64,000 nt of DNA from Nitzschia sp. DOCU1 (taxonomy: Eukaryota; Bacillariophyta; Bacillariophyceae; Bacillariales; Bacillariaceae): positions 5,084,001 through 5,148,000 of the forward strand of contig OX595985.1 in the NCBI GenBank assembly GCA_951394045.1, given 5' to 3'. The translations under genes were made by a program, and so were the position numbers. The notes beneath the pieces are model-generated. The model was not told where the DNA came from. It searched no databases and saw only the letters and a list, made by a program, of their open reading frames with translations. Positions 23,830 to 33,961 of this stretch are shown in pieces (position 1 is the first letter of the stretch; each line of letters starts with the position of its first letter).

Positions 23830-25935
23830 GCGCAAGGTCCAAACCTTGCAGGGATTGCAATTCCTCCCGAAGAAATGAAGAAAATGAAGGTTGTTGACCT
23901 CCGTCTTCAGCTTACGCTACGCCAAAAAACCACCAATGGCACAAAAGCCGACCTATTAAAGCGTCTTGAAAAGGCCATCGCTGAGAATGCACCAGTATAT
24001 TCTCTTAAAAAGGCCCCTGCAGGCGACAATCTTAATGGGTTTCCCACTGGCGCAAGGTGGGAAGAGTTGTCCCCTTCTGCAACATCAGTTGTACAAGAGC
24101 CGGCAAATATTAGCTTTGTCAATGCACGTGCACCCACTGATGATGACCATTACCCAACCACACTTGAGAAGAGGAACTTTGACGAGGTGTTTGACGTACC
24201 TCTATTTACCGGAAAGTCCCCCAAGGCTCAAACGATTCGAAGAGGCCTTCCAACAACTCAATTTGAGCCAAGATTGAAAGGACATCCCACCCCTGCCGTC
24301 ACCCTTTCTGCCACGTCGCATCCTGCAGAATACGTGGAGCTTTTCCTTCCTTATGAAACAAACCAATACAATACAGGCAGAGACACTTTTCCGAGTTTTG
24401 CCACGTTCACTACCTGGACGAATGCAAAAGCAATAATGGCAGGTGCTGGGGATCAAATGTACAGTGAGTTCAAGCCATTCACACGTCATGAAATACGGCA
24501 ACACGTGGGACTCGACTTACTGCAAGGGATATCCCCATCCCCATCGATAGAAATGAAATTTAAATCGCAGGCGATGGATCCAGTTCCCGGCAAAGATTTG
24601 GTGAACCTATCGTTCGGGCCAAATGCGGAGCGAAGGCACAAGCACTTTAAAGCCTTCTTTGCTTGCCAAAATCCGTTGCTTGCAGTACCGGATCGAAAGC
24701 GGCAACCAAACTGGAAGATTGAGCCACTAATTAAGTGGCTCAACAAGGCTGCTCCTTTGTATTGGAGCTGCGGGCCGAATTTATCGGCGGATGAGCAAAC
24801 GATCGGCTTCAAGGGTAAGCACCGCGACAAACGACGGATCTCGTACAAGCGCGCAGGGGATGGTTTTCAATGCGAGGCGTTATGCGATGCCGGATACACG
24901 TACCAAGTGTATTTTCGCAATGATCCGCCTCCTAAAGAATTCATACGGTTGGGCCTGAGCCCAATGCTTGCCAGGGTTGCAAAGATGTTCTCTTCGCTTC
25001 CTGACCAATGGCATCGGGTTACAATGGACAATCTCTACAATTCCGCGAAATTCTGTAGATTTGCCTACGTTGAACTCAAAGTTCTCATCGCCGGAGTGAC
25101 GCGGACCGAAGGAAGAGGTGTACCCAAGGTCGTCCTTCAACAGGCAGCAAAGAACGAGAAAGAAGCAGCTCGTGTCCGTGGAAATGTTAAGGCGGCGAAA
25201 CTTGTTGGCGATTCCGATTGTAAATGCTTGGTGGCCGCAAGCGTCTACGACACCAAACCAGTCCATTTTCTTTCGACCTGCGCCAAAAATATTTCATGGG
25301 TCGAAAAGGAAAGGTCACTGTACAACCCTGAGACGGGTGCAGTCGATACAATGACCTTCCTTCGATTAAACATCAATGACGATTACAATCACTTTATGAA
25401 CTCGGTCGATCGTGCCGACCAGCTTCGCGAAGTCTACAAGTTCGACAGGTGGCTAAGGCAAAGAAAATGGTGGTGGGCTATGTTTCTTTGGTACCTTGGG
25501 GTTGCCACAATAAATGCATATGAGATATACAAAGCAAAGTGTCGTGAGGAAAAGTCTACGCCAATGTCACATTACAAGTTTCAGGAGATGGTGGCTCTGG
25601 CATGGATGGCTCCACATTCGCATGGGCCCATCAAAAAGACTCCTACAAGAGGCGATGGTGCTGGGGCTACCACCAGAGGCAATTTATCAAGCAGTTCAAG
25701 CAGTTTGGGAAAAGGAAGGAAACGAAGGGAGTATGTGAGGTGGGCACTCTTCGATCAGGCGCAGCATATCCGGCTCAATCAAGAATTCAAGCATTGGCAC
25801 AAAGTCTCAAAGAAGCGACAAAAATGCCGGCTTTGCAGGCTTTGGGATAAGGTACGCTTTAGTGCCGTCTGTGAGTGCAAGGACTGTAAGACTCCTCTGT
25901 GTGTAGATTGCTGGGAGCCCTTCCACACCATCTAA
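23830..25935 (+). pseudogene. piggyBac-like transposase, main part with SAP-like segment
   Basis: About 700 codons from the insertion point to the stop. In order: a SAP-like helix-turn-helix (MKVVDLRLQL...TKADLLKRLEKAI, about 23884-23976) that could bind AT-rich DNA; a piggyBac-type DDE core with SADEQTIGFKG (near 24787), TMDNLYNSAKF (near 25024) and NSVDRADQ (near 25402), where the three Asp are the expected catalytic residues; FDRWLRQRKWWWAMFLWYLGVATINAY; and a C-terminal Cys-rich finger (CRLC...CECKDCKTPLCVDCW, about 25825-25920), as in piggyBac proteins. This part is intact, but the gene is cut off from its start by copia I. Confidence 0.8.
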
Positions 25936-26295
25936 CTCAAATATCATCAGTATCGTCAAGGAAACGGAAACGAAAGCAATCCCCTGAGGAAGGGGAACGC
26001 TTAGACAGTCTACCTAACAAAAAATCATAGTTGTATAATATTATTTCAATACGCAACAACTGAAAATGTTAGAAAAACAGTCGAAATAGCTACTTGAGTC
26101 GCACTCATCACTACAGTAGTACCATCTAGAGGGGGATTTCCCCCGTTTTTTTGCAGGGTATGCCACAGGGGTTGTTGGTAACCAAGTGTGATGATTATTT
26201 TTTCAAAGAGGTAGTCGGAAGGTATGTGACGGTCGATGGGGAGGAATCGATAGTTATGGATCATACCGTGAGTCATATTTTAATCCCATAAAGAG
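25936..26295 (+). other. piggyBac-like element 3' end
   Basis: No gene. It carries the tatggatcataccgtgag subterminal sequence, also near the left end, and ends at the ATAAAGAG terminus. Confidence 0.5.
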
Positions 26296-26934
26296 ATATG
26301 GGAAGAGTCGTTGGCTTGGCACGAAGTTTGAACGGACTTAGATTTGGCATGATACTCGCCCTCAGACGAGGGGCAAGACAACAATCAACAACCCATGAGG
26401 AGTTTCCGGGCGCGAAGGAGATCAGGTTCCTTCAACGGCTTGGTGAAGATGTCGGCTTTCTGCTTGGCGCTTTCGATAGGATGGACTTCGAGTTCACCCT
26501 TCTTGAGATGGGATCGGAACCAGTGGTACTTGACGGCAATATGCTTGGATCGAGGAGTCAAGCACGGAGGATCATTGTTGGCCAGGATGAGAGCAGCTTG
26601 ATTGTCTTCCCAGACCATCAAGATAATCGAACGGTTGTCAAGGGGGATTCCGAAAGCGGTGCAGTAGGACAGGTAGACGCGGCGAGCAGGGAGCAAAGCA
26701 CGGAGAGAAGTCGACAATGCGATGTATTCAGCTTCCATGGTGGACAGGGCAACCTCAGTTTGCATCCGAGATGCCCAAAGGACAGGATTGTCGCCAAGAG
26801 TGATGACGTAACCAGTGCGTGATTTGACACAGGAAGGATCGTCTTTGGCGGTGATTCCCCATTCGCCAGCAAAGGAGGCATCAACGTAACAATCCACAGC
26901 GAAATGGTCGGACTTTCGAATAAGCAGGCCAACA
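26296..26934 (-). mobile_element. Copia V: inner LTR and RNase H end
   Basis: 26296-26349 completes the LTR begun at 9845-10028. 26350-26934 is the reverse complement of the copia III 3' end (about 41424-42008): RNase H with VDCYVDASFAG, STMEAEYIAL, EDNQAALI and ADIFTKPL. It is almost identical to copia III and is cut abruptly at ggccaaca (26934), where element Z sequence follows. The rest of this copia is deleted. Confidence 0.85.
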
Positions 26935-27528
26935 AAGTTGTTTGATTTTATAAGAGTTGCAACAAACAAACACAAACAAATTTCAGCTTACCACGAGCGG
27001 ATTGGGAATGATGAGTACAAGCAAATCCGACTTCAAACGAAACAAACATTGCTGGCCCAAAACCAGTCCCTTCGGCAGCAGGAGGCGGATGCTCGGGTTG
27101 ATGCTTTGATCGAGCAATTTGATCTAAGCAAAGATCTTATGGCCAGGGCGAGGAAAACAGGGGTAGATCGCCCTCCCAGAGTTCTTGGGTACTACCCCCT
27201 CCGTCCCATGGGCTTCAAAGCCCACCAAGAACTGCTGCACAAAGAACTGGATGCACGTGGTGTTAGTTACAATACCAACGATTTGGTAACGAGAAAACGA
27301 GACTTACTCAAGGATCATGAGCGACGACGGTTTGAGTCTGAGGCAGACAAGACAATAGAAGGGCTTGGTGAGGGGGTGCCATCCGATCTCAACACTTTGG
27401 AGCGCAAGCTAGCATTTCTGAGAAAATATGAGACTGCACATGATACGTCGTTTGGTGGTCAATTTGATATTGACCTGAACAAATTCTTCAAGCCGCTTAC
27501 CTCACTTCCCGACGAATTCGGCTTGTGA
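26935..27528 (+). CDS. Element Z second ORF or 3' exon, SAP-like region
   Basis: An open frame ending at 27528. The stretch just before aatttcag/CTTACC at about 26987 looks like an intron end (T/A-rich, CAG acceptor), so the coding part may start near 26988. It encodes a charged, helical protein with ARVDALIEQFDLSKDLMARARK and a SAP-like helix pair (HKELDARGVSYNTNDLVTRKRDLLKDH). It lies on the same strand as the Z transposase-like gene and before the right TIR, so it may be that gene's lost C-terminal exon. I do not recognise a family. Confidence 0.45.
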   Translation, partial: KLFDFIRVATNKHKQISAYHERIGNDEYKQIRLQTKQTLLAQNQSLRQQEADARVDALIEQFDLSKDLMARARKTGVDRPPRVLGYYPLRPMGFKAHQELLHKELDARGVSYNTNDLVTRKRDLLKDHERRRFESEADKTIEGLGEGVPSDLNTLERKLAFLRKYETAHDTSFGGQFDIDLNKFFKPLTSLPDEFGL

Positions 27529-27939
27529 TAATGTAATGATTATTGACATAACCCTAGCAGTACTCACAACTCACAGGCGGCTGCCATGGGAAAGGCTGCA
27601 GCGAGCCAAAAGGCCCGAAGTGCAAGCAAGCCAATCCCTCCGCTAGCCGCCAGCACTAACCCAACCACCCCACACAACCAGGCGATCCCGTTAAGACAGG
27701 ATCACAACTGGTTGCTTCATGCGGGACGGTAGAGGGTTGGTGCCCGTGGTTGTTGAGTTTGTTGTTGTTGTTGTTGTGAAATTAATGGTTGTGGCATTTA
27801 TTTCAATGTGGTGCCGATGATGATCCGATGCGCATGCGGCTTGCACGCGCGGCTAAAAATGTTATATATATATTGAACATGTATAAAATAGGTATTTAGG
27901 AATTTTGGAGGATGTTGATATGGTTAGTGCCGACCATAG
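27529..27939 (+). other. Element Z 3' non-coding end with TIR
   Basis: No ORF of note. A short (GTT)n run lies near 27750-27770. The right TIR occupies about 27907-27939. Confidence 0.55.
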
Positions 27940-28114
27940 AATCGCCAGATCACCCCTTAAAGATGAAAGCCTCACTGGCGACATGGCGGGGGGAATTGGC
28001 GGGAAACTCCCGCCAATTCCCGCCAATTCCCGCCAATTCCCCCCGATTCCCCTCGATTCCCCCCGACTCCCGCCAAAGAGTCATGCCGCGCCTGCCAGGC
28101 AGCGTCGCATATCA
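27940..28114 (+). repeat. G repeat, copy C (E2F-like motifs)
   Basis: It shares atcgccagatcaccccttaa and the GC-rich core with copies A, B and D. It has TTGGCGGGAA at 27996-28005 and TTCCCGCCAA at 28017-28026 and 28027-28036, plus two near matches. It is cut by the copia III 5' LTR. Confidence 0.6.
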
Positions 28115-28350
28115 TGCCAAATCTAAGTCCGTTCAAACTTCGTGCCAAGCCAACGACTCTTCCCATATACGCCCCGCGCTCAATACGCGCACACTCACCG
28201 AAAATACTTACTGCCACCGAAATCCAATAAAGTGAAATAGCTCACAATTTGATTGACCGCCAATTTCGTTGTCACCCACGCCGTATTTTCGTCCATCGTC
28301 GGCCATCTTTGGCCATGGCCGCCGATCCCTCTTTGCATTCGGCGTGAGAG
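28115..28350 (+). repeat. Copia III 5' LTR
   Basis: 236 bp starting tgccaaatctaag and ending gcgtgagag. It differs from the 3' LTR at only a few positions by eye, for example cattcgg against catttgg. Confidence 0.85.
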
Positions 28351-28364
28351 GTTATGAGCCCAAG
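28350..28364 (+). promoter_or_regulatory. Copia III primer-binding site
   Basis: ggttatgagcccaag lies directly after the LTR. Its complement holds GGGCTCATAAC, the anticodon arm of an initiator Met tRNA (CAT anticodon). This resembles the internal tRNA-fragment priming known for Drosophila copia. Confidence 0.6.
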
Positions 28365-29130
28365 TACGCTGTACTTTCTTTGTGCAACGGAATTCGTGAA
28401 CTCACCATGTTGCCCCATCGGATCGTTGCTTCGATCCGCCATGGTCGAGTCGTCCGTTTTCGTGTTCAGCCTCGTCGACGGCTGAGCTCGTGAGCTGGTG
28501 GGAGTCATCGCTTTGTCTGTGACTCATCTGCGTGGCACTCTCACCACATCGTCCGATTCCCAGAGGAGACTATTCCTCCGTGGGAGTCAATCTGCTTTTG
28601 GTTGCTCACATCGTACTCCACCACGGCAATGATCCCAACAATTTCAATGGGATTCAATCGGTGGGAGTCAAATGTGAAACACCTCATTTTCTTGTGGGAA
28701 ATTCGATCGTCAAGTCCGGATCATCATACTCGTTCTACTTAGTGCGAATCCCGGGTGCGACATTTCCCCATATGCCCTCACGACCGTTGGGCTATTGTTC
28801 GTTCGAGGAAGGACGCCACATTTCCGACTAACCATCTGGTTTGAGCGAAAACGTTCCTTGTGGATCCTCTTTTGTTCCCTCCCTCGTTCATTCGGCTACC
28901 ACATCCTACATCGATCTGGATTGTGCTTGGAGATATCAATCCTCCAATCTGCGCCTCCGGTGGCCTCACTTTTCGGAAATCCGATCTGTTGATCTGTGCT
29001 TCTGGAAACGACGCTTTTCGAAAGACTTTGAGCGACAAGTTGAATCGATCTCTTCTTGTCCGGTGCTCTTTCGAAAACTAATCTATCTACTCTACTTCTG
29101 TTCTGTTTTGTTTGGTTGATTCTAAACATC
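28365..29130 (+). other. Copia III leader
   Basis: About 770 bp between primer site and gag ATG. Several short ORFs occur but none looks conserved. A gtgggagtca sequence recurs near 28498, 28581 and 28660. Confidence 0.5.
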
Positions 29131-30200
29131 ATGTCTTGTTGGCCTACTCCTCCAAAGAAACCCAGTCCTCCGTCTCCGGCTCCGGCTCAGACTGTTCCTG
29201 CCGTTGTCCCCGATGGACTCGACTTCTCTCGCACGGCTACCCCGATTGTTGCTACGATCACTCGTGCTGAACGCCTTGCGTTGAAGGTTGGCGATCGCGA
29301 AGAAGTCCACGCCAACACGGTGAAACCCCTCGTTCCTCCATTCAGCTCCGATGCTGAGTTGTTGAAGCAATCGGACCAGGGACACTCCTTCTTGACGAAC
29401 TCGCTTGACTTTCAGAAGCAAGTGACAACCTTGAAGGCCCGCTTGGAAACCTACGCCATCGATGAACCGTTCAAGATGTATCTCGTTGATCCTGTCTCGT
29501 TGAAGCCGGTGAGCGCCGATACCAAGAATTTTCTCGACGATTTCTCGGCCATCCAGTTCTCGACTGTTGCAAACAACTCGAAGATGCATTTCAAGTACGG
29601 AGACCGCGTGACCATTGAGAATCTGAAGTGGTCTCGCGAACTGATCCTTGGTTCTTGCGATAAAGATCTCAGGGCCAAGATTGAAACTCAGATGGCGGCT
29701 CTACCGCCTGATCAAGACTCTGGACCAGTGGCGTTCCACATCTTGGCGACTCTTGTTGTGTCGACCTCGGATCGTGTTGCCTGAGCGATCGTCACCAAGC
29801 TGTCGACGATGAAGTTGAGCCACTTCGAGGGCGAGGATGTCACCCTGATGGCAGCCACTGTTCGTGGCGCCGTCGCCCGCCTCAAGTCCTGCAACAAAGT
29901 CCCTCTGGATATCGACGAGATCGTGTCCGATATTCTCGAGACAACTTTGGTTTTCAAGTTCCGAAGCTATTTCGACACGCTCCGTCACACTGACGCTGCT
30001 GTCATGAAAGACCATGAGAAGATGCTCGACAAAGCCGTCAAGCTCTATCAAGACCTCTCGTTGAAAGGCAAATGGCTTGCCACAAAGAAGAAGAACGCCG
30101 CATTCTCTGCCGGTACTTCGAACTCCCCCAGTCAGGGTAAGACCAGCGGAGGCAACTCCAAGGTCAAATCCCACGACAAAAACGGGAACAAGATTGACCG
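29131..30200 (+). pseudogene. Copia III gag, 5' part
   Basis: Starts at ATG 29131 (MSCWPTPPKKPS). A Pro-rich leader is followed by a helical capsid-type region. One in-frame TGA (29782-29784, after STSDRVA) interrupts it; CGA is the likely original, since the base change is C to T in a CpG. The frame continues to GNKIDR at 30200, where the Harbinger-like element begins. It resumes in the same frame at 36820 as TPPKSGAPTSRTT when one CCG is counted once. Confidence 0.8.
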
Positions 30201-30344
30201 GACTATCCGGTAGTAGACATTCTTTGCCGAACCCTACCCCCCTAACCCTAAGTAGAAATGTCCTAGAGTTCTTCAATGATAAATGCACGAATGCGAATCG
30301 CGTTAAATTGATAATTCCTTAGGGTTCGTCATCACATAACGAAT

Positions 30345-30490
30345 CGAAAAACCACCTTTTGAAAAACCACCTTTTGAAAAAACCACCTTTTGCAAAACCA
30401 CCTTTCGACAAAACCACCTTTCGAAAAACCACCTTTCGAAAAAACCACCTTTTGCAAAACCACCTTTCGAAAAAACCACCTTTCGCACTT
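30345..30490 (+). repeat. Left subterminal array (AAACCACCTTTYG)
   Basis: Ten or so copies of a 15-17-bp unit with core ACCACCTTT(C/T)G and A-rich joints. A block of about 100 bp is nearly identical, in the same direction, to the array at 36536-36668. Confidence 0.8.
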
Positions 30491-31421
30491 CGAAACGTTT
30501 TGGACGCAGCGTCTGCAATGTATGCCTCGGTCAAGACGTCATCCCCATATGACCTTGGATGGATCTTTCAGATGAATGACTGACGTCAAATGACCCAAAC
30601 ATCAACAACAACAACAACGACGACGACGATGATTACAAGAAAACCTCATCATGATCATGATCATGGTCATGTCGCAACGTCACCAACACCATCATCAACA
30701 CTTCCTCCTACTGTTGATTGATGTTTATCCTCTACTCAACAATACCCCGTCTCTCCCCCCCCCCCATTCGTTGGCACCTGTTTCGGTTAGGTATCACCCT
30801 GCCGTCTTGTGGTCAACGTTTGGGGGCCGAGAACGGCAACCGGAGAATCGAGGCCGACCTACGTCTATTGCCATCCGGCTAATGCCTCGGGGTTACCGTC
30901 CAGCCCTGAATACCCTACTACTGTCGTTTCCGCTGGTGGGCCGGGGGGGCCCAAGCCGAACGACGCTACCCTACTTCCCCCGTCTTCGCTGGCGCCAACT
31001 TAGAGTATGGCAAGCCGAGACGATGAGTCGGCTAGGACAGCCGACTTTAAATAAGAACGTCCCGGGGGCCCGTCCTGCCTCTGGTTAGTCAACTTGAGCT
31101 GGTCCCTGGCTCAGTCGGCAGCGAGATTTAGAGTTGGCCCTGACACGGCCGCTCTTTATCTTGCAGAAAGGGAGCCGCTGCGCTACACCTTCCAGCAGCA
31201 AAACATCGTCCCAACTAACTCCAAACGGATTAGAATATCCGGGGACGATGCAAGTAAGTAGAATTACATACACACAACAACTATTTGAATTTGAAGCGAT
31301 GCTCTTGACGATGCAAGCTAGCAATGACGAGACGAGACAATGACGATCACGATTGCAATTTTCATTACTAGTATCAACTAGAACGTAAAACAATGTTCTA
31401 GAACTTCACTTTGTGCTACAA
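30491..31421. other. Transposon interior without clear genes
   Basis: CAA/CGA triplet runs (about 30603-30635), ATGATC repeats (about 30645-30665) and a C run (30757-30765). No conserved coding sequence is recognised. Confidence 0.45.
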
Positions 31422-32423
31422 CTAATTAGAGCCCCGACCTTTAGCTTTTTCTTGCAAGCGATTCGAGCGTCTCGGTGGCTCATCCTTGTGGGTATTGCCC
31501 TCGTTGTCTAGAAAATGCTTTCGATCACCCCGACAACTTGGTGATTCAGGGTCCCTGCCGCGTTTGCGGCTTGCATCATCTGGTTCCGGATCAGACGACA
31601 GTTTTGCTGCCTCTGTCTGCTCCGCTGCTTCTGCAAATCGCTTCCGATCACCCCGCCAACTTGGTGATTCCGGATTCCTGCCACGTTTGTGGCTTGCATC
31701 CGACTCTGGCGACGACTTTGCTGCCTCTGCCCCCTCGACTGCTTCTGCAACTCCCGCCTTTTCTGGTGCCGCTGCGGAAGACTCTGCCCCTACCACCTGC
31801 TGTACTTCCACCTTTTGTTCTTTGGTTTCTGGATCCGGATCGGGATCGGAGGCCTCTGCCACCTGCTGCACTCCTGCCTCTTGTTCTTCTGTTTCTGGAT
31901 CCGGATTGGACGCGTCACACTTCTTGTGAGTTCTTGCAGGCTTGACGTTGCTGGTATGAGGACTTGGGTGGTACCTGCTAATGTACTGTTCGGCACGGCT
32001 GAGAATATCATTTGCTGCTTTGCGTGCTTGGGCACCAGCAAGATCCGTGGCAGCAACTGCTTGATTGGCTGCCGACGAATTCACAGGTGGTGATTTCAGA
32101 GAGGCAACAGAAGGCAGCACTGCACTTGCCGAGGGAGCGCTTGCAGGGGCAACAGAAGGCGGTACGACCCTCGCCGACGGAGCAAAGCTTGACGCAACAG
32201 AAGGCGGCACTGCACTCGCCGAGGCAACGCTTGCAGGGGCAACAGAAGGCGGTACGACCCTCGCCGACGGGACAAAGCTTGCCGTAACAAAAGGCGGCGC
32301 TGCACTCATCGAGGCAACGCTTGCCGTAGCTCTTGCCGAGGCAGTGGCAGGAGCCGGTGGTGCAGCACCTATGGCAATCAGTGCAACTCCTAGATAAAGT
32401 AAAATTGTTTCAAACAACAACAC
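31422..32423 (-). CDS. Secreted or membrane-led Ala/Pro-rich repeat protein, unknown
   Basis: 333 codons. A hydrophobic N-terminus (MLLFETILLYLGVALIAIGAA) looks like a signal peptide. Two repeats of a P/S/V/A-rich unit (PSARVVPPSVAPAS) follow at about residues 50-110. A charged C-terminal half has another repeated unit, KRGR(N/D)PESPS(W/C)RGDRK, and ends basic (RRSNRLQEKAKGRG). A secretory leader and a nuclear-type basic tail sit oddly together, so either may be spurious. It lies 29 bp downstream of the next gene on the same strand. No family is recognised. It may be cargo of the transposon or low-complexity sequence left open by chance. Confidence 0.4.
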   Translation of the reverse strand: MLLFETILLYLGVALIAIGAAPPAPATASARATASVASMSAAPPFVTASFVPSARVVPPSVAPASVASASAVPPSVASSFAPSARVVPPSVAPASAPSASAVLPSVASLKSPPVNSSAANQAVAATDLAGAQARKAANDILSRAEQYISRYHPSPHTSNVKPARTHKKCDASNPDPETEEQEAGVQQVAEASDPDPDPETKEQKVEVQQVVGAESSAAAPEKAGVAEAVEGAEAAKSSPESDASHKRGRNPESPSWRGDRKRFAEAAEQTEAAKLSSDPEPDDASRKRGRDPESPSCRGDRKHFLDNEGNTHKDEPPRRSNRLQEKAKGRGSN

Positions 32424-32451
32424 TGTTAGACGAATAAAAGTTACACTACCA

Positions 32452-33398
32452 CTAGGGCATCATAGGGGCAGGACCAGCCCCAGCAGTCGAAGAGGCTAGA
32501 GAGCCAACCGTACCTTGAAGCAAGAGGTCTAAGGCATGGTTGTTGCTGGGCGTGGGGGCATTGTCAACCTTGCGAATGGTCCCCACCTTCAGAAGCTCAA
32601 TGTACACAGTAGTATACTGCATGAGCATCTGCATGCCATTAGAGAGGGTGACCTGCCTGGCAGATGCCTCGAACTTGAGTTCAAGACTATCTTCAGAAGT
32701 GTTGCTGCTAAAGCGTTCGTTAGACACACGAATGCCCTTCGGAAGCAAAGCAATGATCTTCTTGGTTCGCATCGGAGGCTCAGCACTTTCCAGCGCAGTG
32801 ACAATTTGCCTGTGTGCATTGCGAGTAGACTCGCATTGTTGGCGGGCTTGTCCGTAGAGGCCCTCGACCTCCGTACGGTTCCTCTCGTGTTCCTTCCAAA
32901 CAGGAACAGTCCAGACAACACTCTCACCGTCAGCAGCAACAACGGCGGAATAGAGATTGTTCTGGACATCAAATACATCAACATCGATGAGCTTGAGGAC
33001 AATCTTGTCACCAATTTCCTGGGCGTTGATGGGAACTCCAGGGGCAAAGAAGGCACGCAAATCCCCATCACAGTTCAGGGGGTCTTCGAGATCGATTTGA
33101 TACTTGCGATCACGAGCAGTCTTGGCTAGAACGATAGAAGATAAAAGTTAGCTTTCGAATGTTGACAGAAAGAACAATAGCGTAAACTTACCCGCAAGTT
33201 GAGTGGCAGTAGTGCGCCCCGGGCGCATGAACATTCTTGCTGTTTCCATGATGATTGCCTCGTTAGGATTCTCTGCAATGCTCGTGCTATGAATTGAGTT
33301 GTCCTCGTCGTCACTCAATCGGGCACCAAAGCTCAGCTTTCTTGCAAGGTCGGAAATCGTTGGCGAAAAGCTTTCGTGGACTGTGCTTGACTTGTTGT

Positions 33399-33446
<48 letters not shown>

Positions 33447-33961
33447 CACTATTCAACGACGAAGAACAAGGCTGGCTGAATGAAACCTTCAAATCCAAAT
33501 CGGGATTGGATGCAACGTAGCTGTCAAACGAATCAGCCAAAAGGTACGACCGGATGATGCGCTTGTAGTCGCCTTGAGAGCTGACCTTCTTGAGATGATT
33601 GACAAAGTATCGAGCCTGTAGCCGACGTTCAACTTCGTCTCCGCTTGTAGCCAAAGTACCCACCAGGGATTTGGTTGAGGAGGTTGCAAATATCCGGGCG
33701 CTTAGAATCAACGATGACTTCAATTCCGCCGCGCTTCTCGATTTCGATGACGAGCTGCTTGCGGACTTCGAGTGGCAGACCGTTCTTTCGGCCGTTTGCG
33801 GATAAAGAGGGTGGTGAGCTTTTCGACCGCTGACGAGACGCAGCAGTAGTGTTGCTTGTCGGCGTTTTCTTCTTCGAAGAAGGAGGAACTGAAAGGCTTG
33901 GACGAGGATCCGGTGGAGATTGAAGCGCAGGGCGTTTTGTGCACGAACGTGTCGAAACCAT
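32452..33961 (-). CDS. Spliced transposon-borne gene of unknown function
   Basis: Two exons with a clear 66-bp intron (33126-33191, GTAAGT...TTCTAG). Exon 2 (32452-33125) encodes KTARDRKYQIDLEDPL...GVPINAQEIGDKIVLKLIDVDVFDVQNN and ends AGAGPAPMMP. Exon 1 likely starts at ATG 33961 (MVSTRSCTKRP), with GRKNGLPLEVRKQLVIEIEKRG, then shifts frame near 33630-33655, so one base has been lost or gained. It goes on as DEVERRLQARYFVNHLKKV and a poly-Ser run encoded by (GCT)n at 33402-33445. I do not recognise a domain. The clean splice sites argue for a once-real gene; the frameshift suggests decay. Confidence 0.55.
33402..33445 (+). repeat. (GCT)n microsatellite
   Basis: About 14 GCT triplets in a row, encoding poly-Ser on the minus strand. 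Confidence 0.9.

Larger units (their letters stand above)
10029..26295 (+). mobile_element. piggyBac-like transposon with copia I and II inside
   Basis: It lies within the copia V LTR, which is uninterrupted at 28115-28350 and 42009-42244. The ends are CTCTTTATAGGAT and, inverted, CTCTTTATGGGAT; a related palindrome-like atggatcataccgtga sequence sits just inside both. The flanks are ...cgtat and atatggg, against cgtatatggg in intact LTRs, so the duplication is at most AT and not the TTAA typical of piggyBac. The transposase gene is split by copia I at 10728-23829. Confidence 0.7.
7121..27939 (+). mobile_element. Element Z, copy A: TIR transposon holding nested insertions
   Basis: The left end starts CTATGGTCGGCACTAACC (7121). 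The right end is its inverse (GGTTAGTGCCGACCATAG, ending 27939). The TIRs extend about 30 bp with three mismatches. The next 3 bp are act on the left and aat on the right, so no clean target duplication remains. Own content: a transposase-like ORF at 7209-9844 and a second ORF at 26935-27528. Everything between 9845 and 26934 is nested: copia V end, piggyBac-like element, copia I, copia II. The superfamily is not certain. Confidence 0.65.

Noticed and set aside
29082..30288. Minus-strand ORFs opposite copia III gag
   Set aside because: Shadows of gag. The plus frame has the correct order, leader and primer site.
30345..30490. Short repeats at regular spacing, CRISPR-like at first sight
   Set aside because: Units are contiguous, with no unique spacers, and occur at both ends of a eukaryotic DNA transposon.
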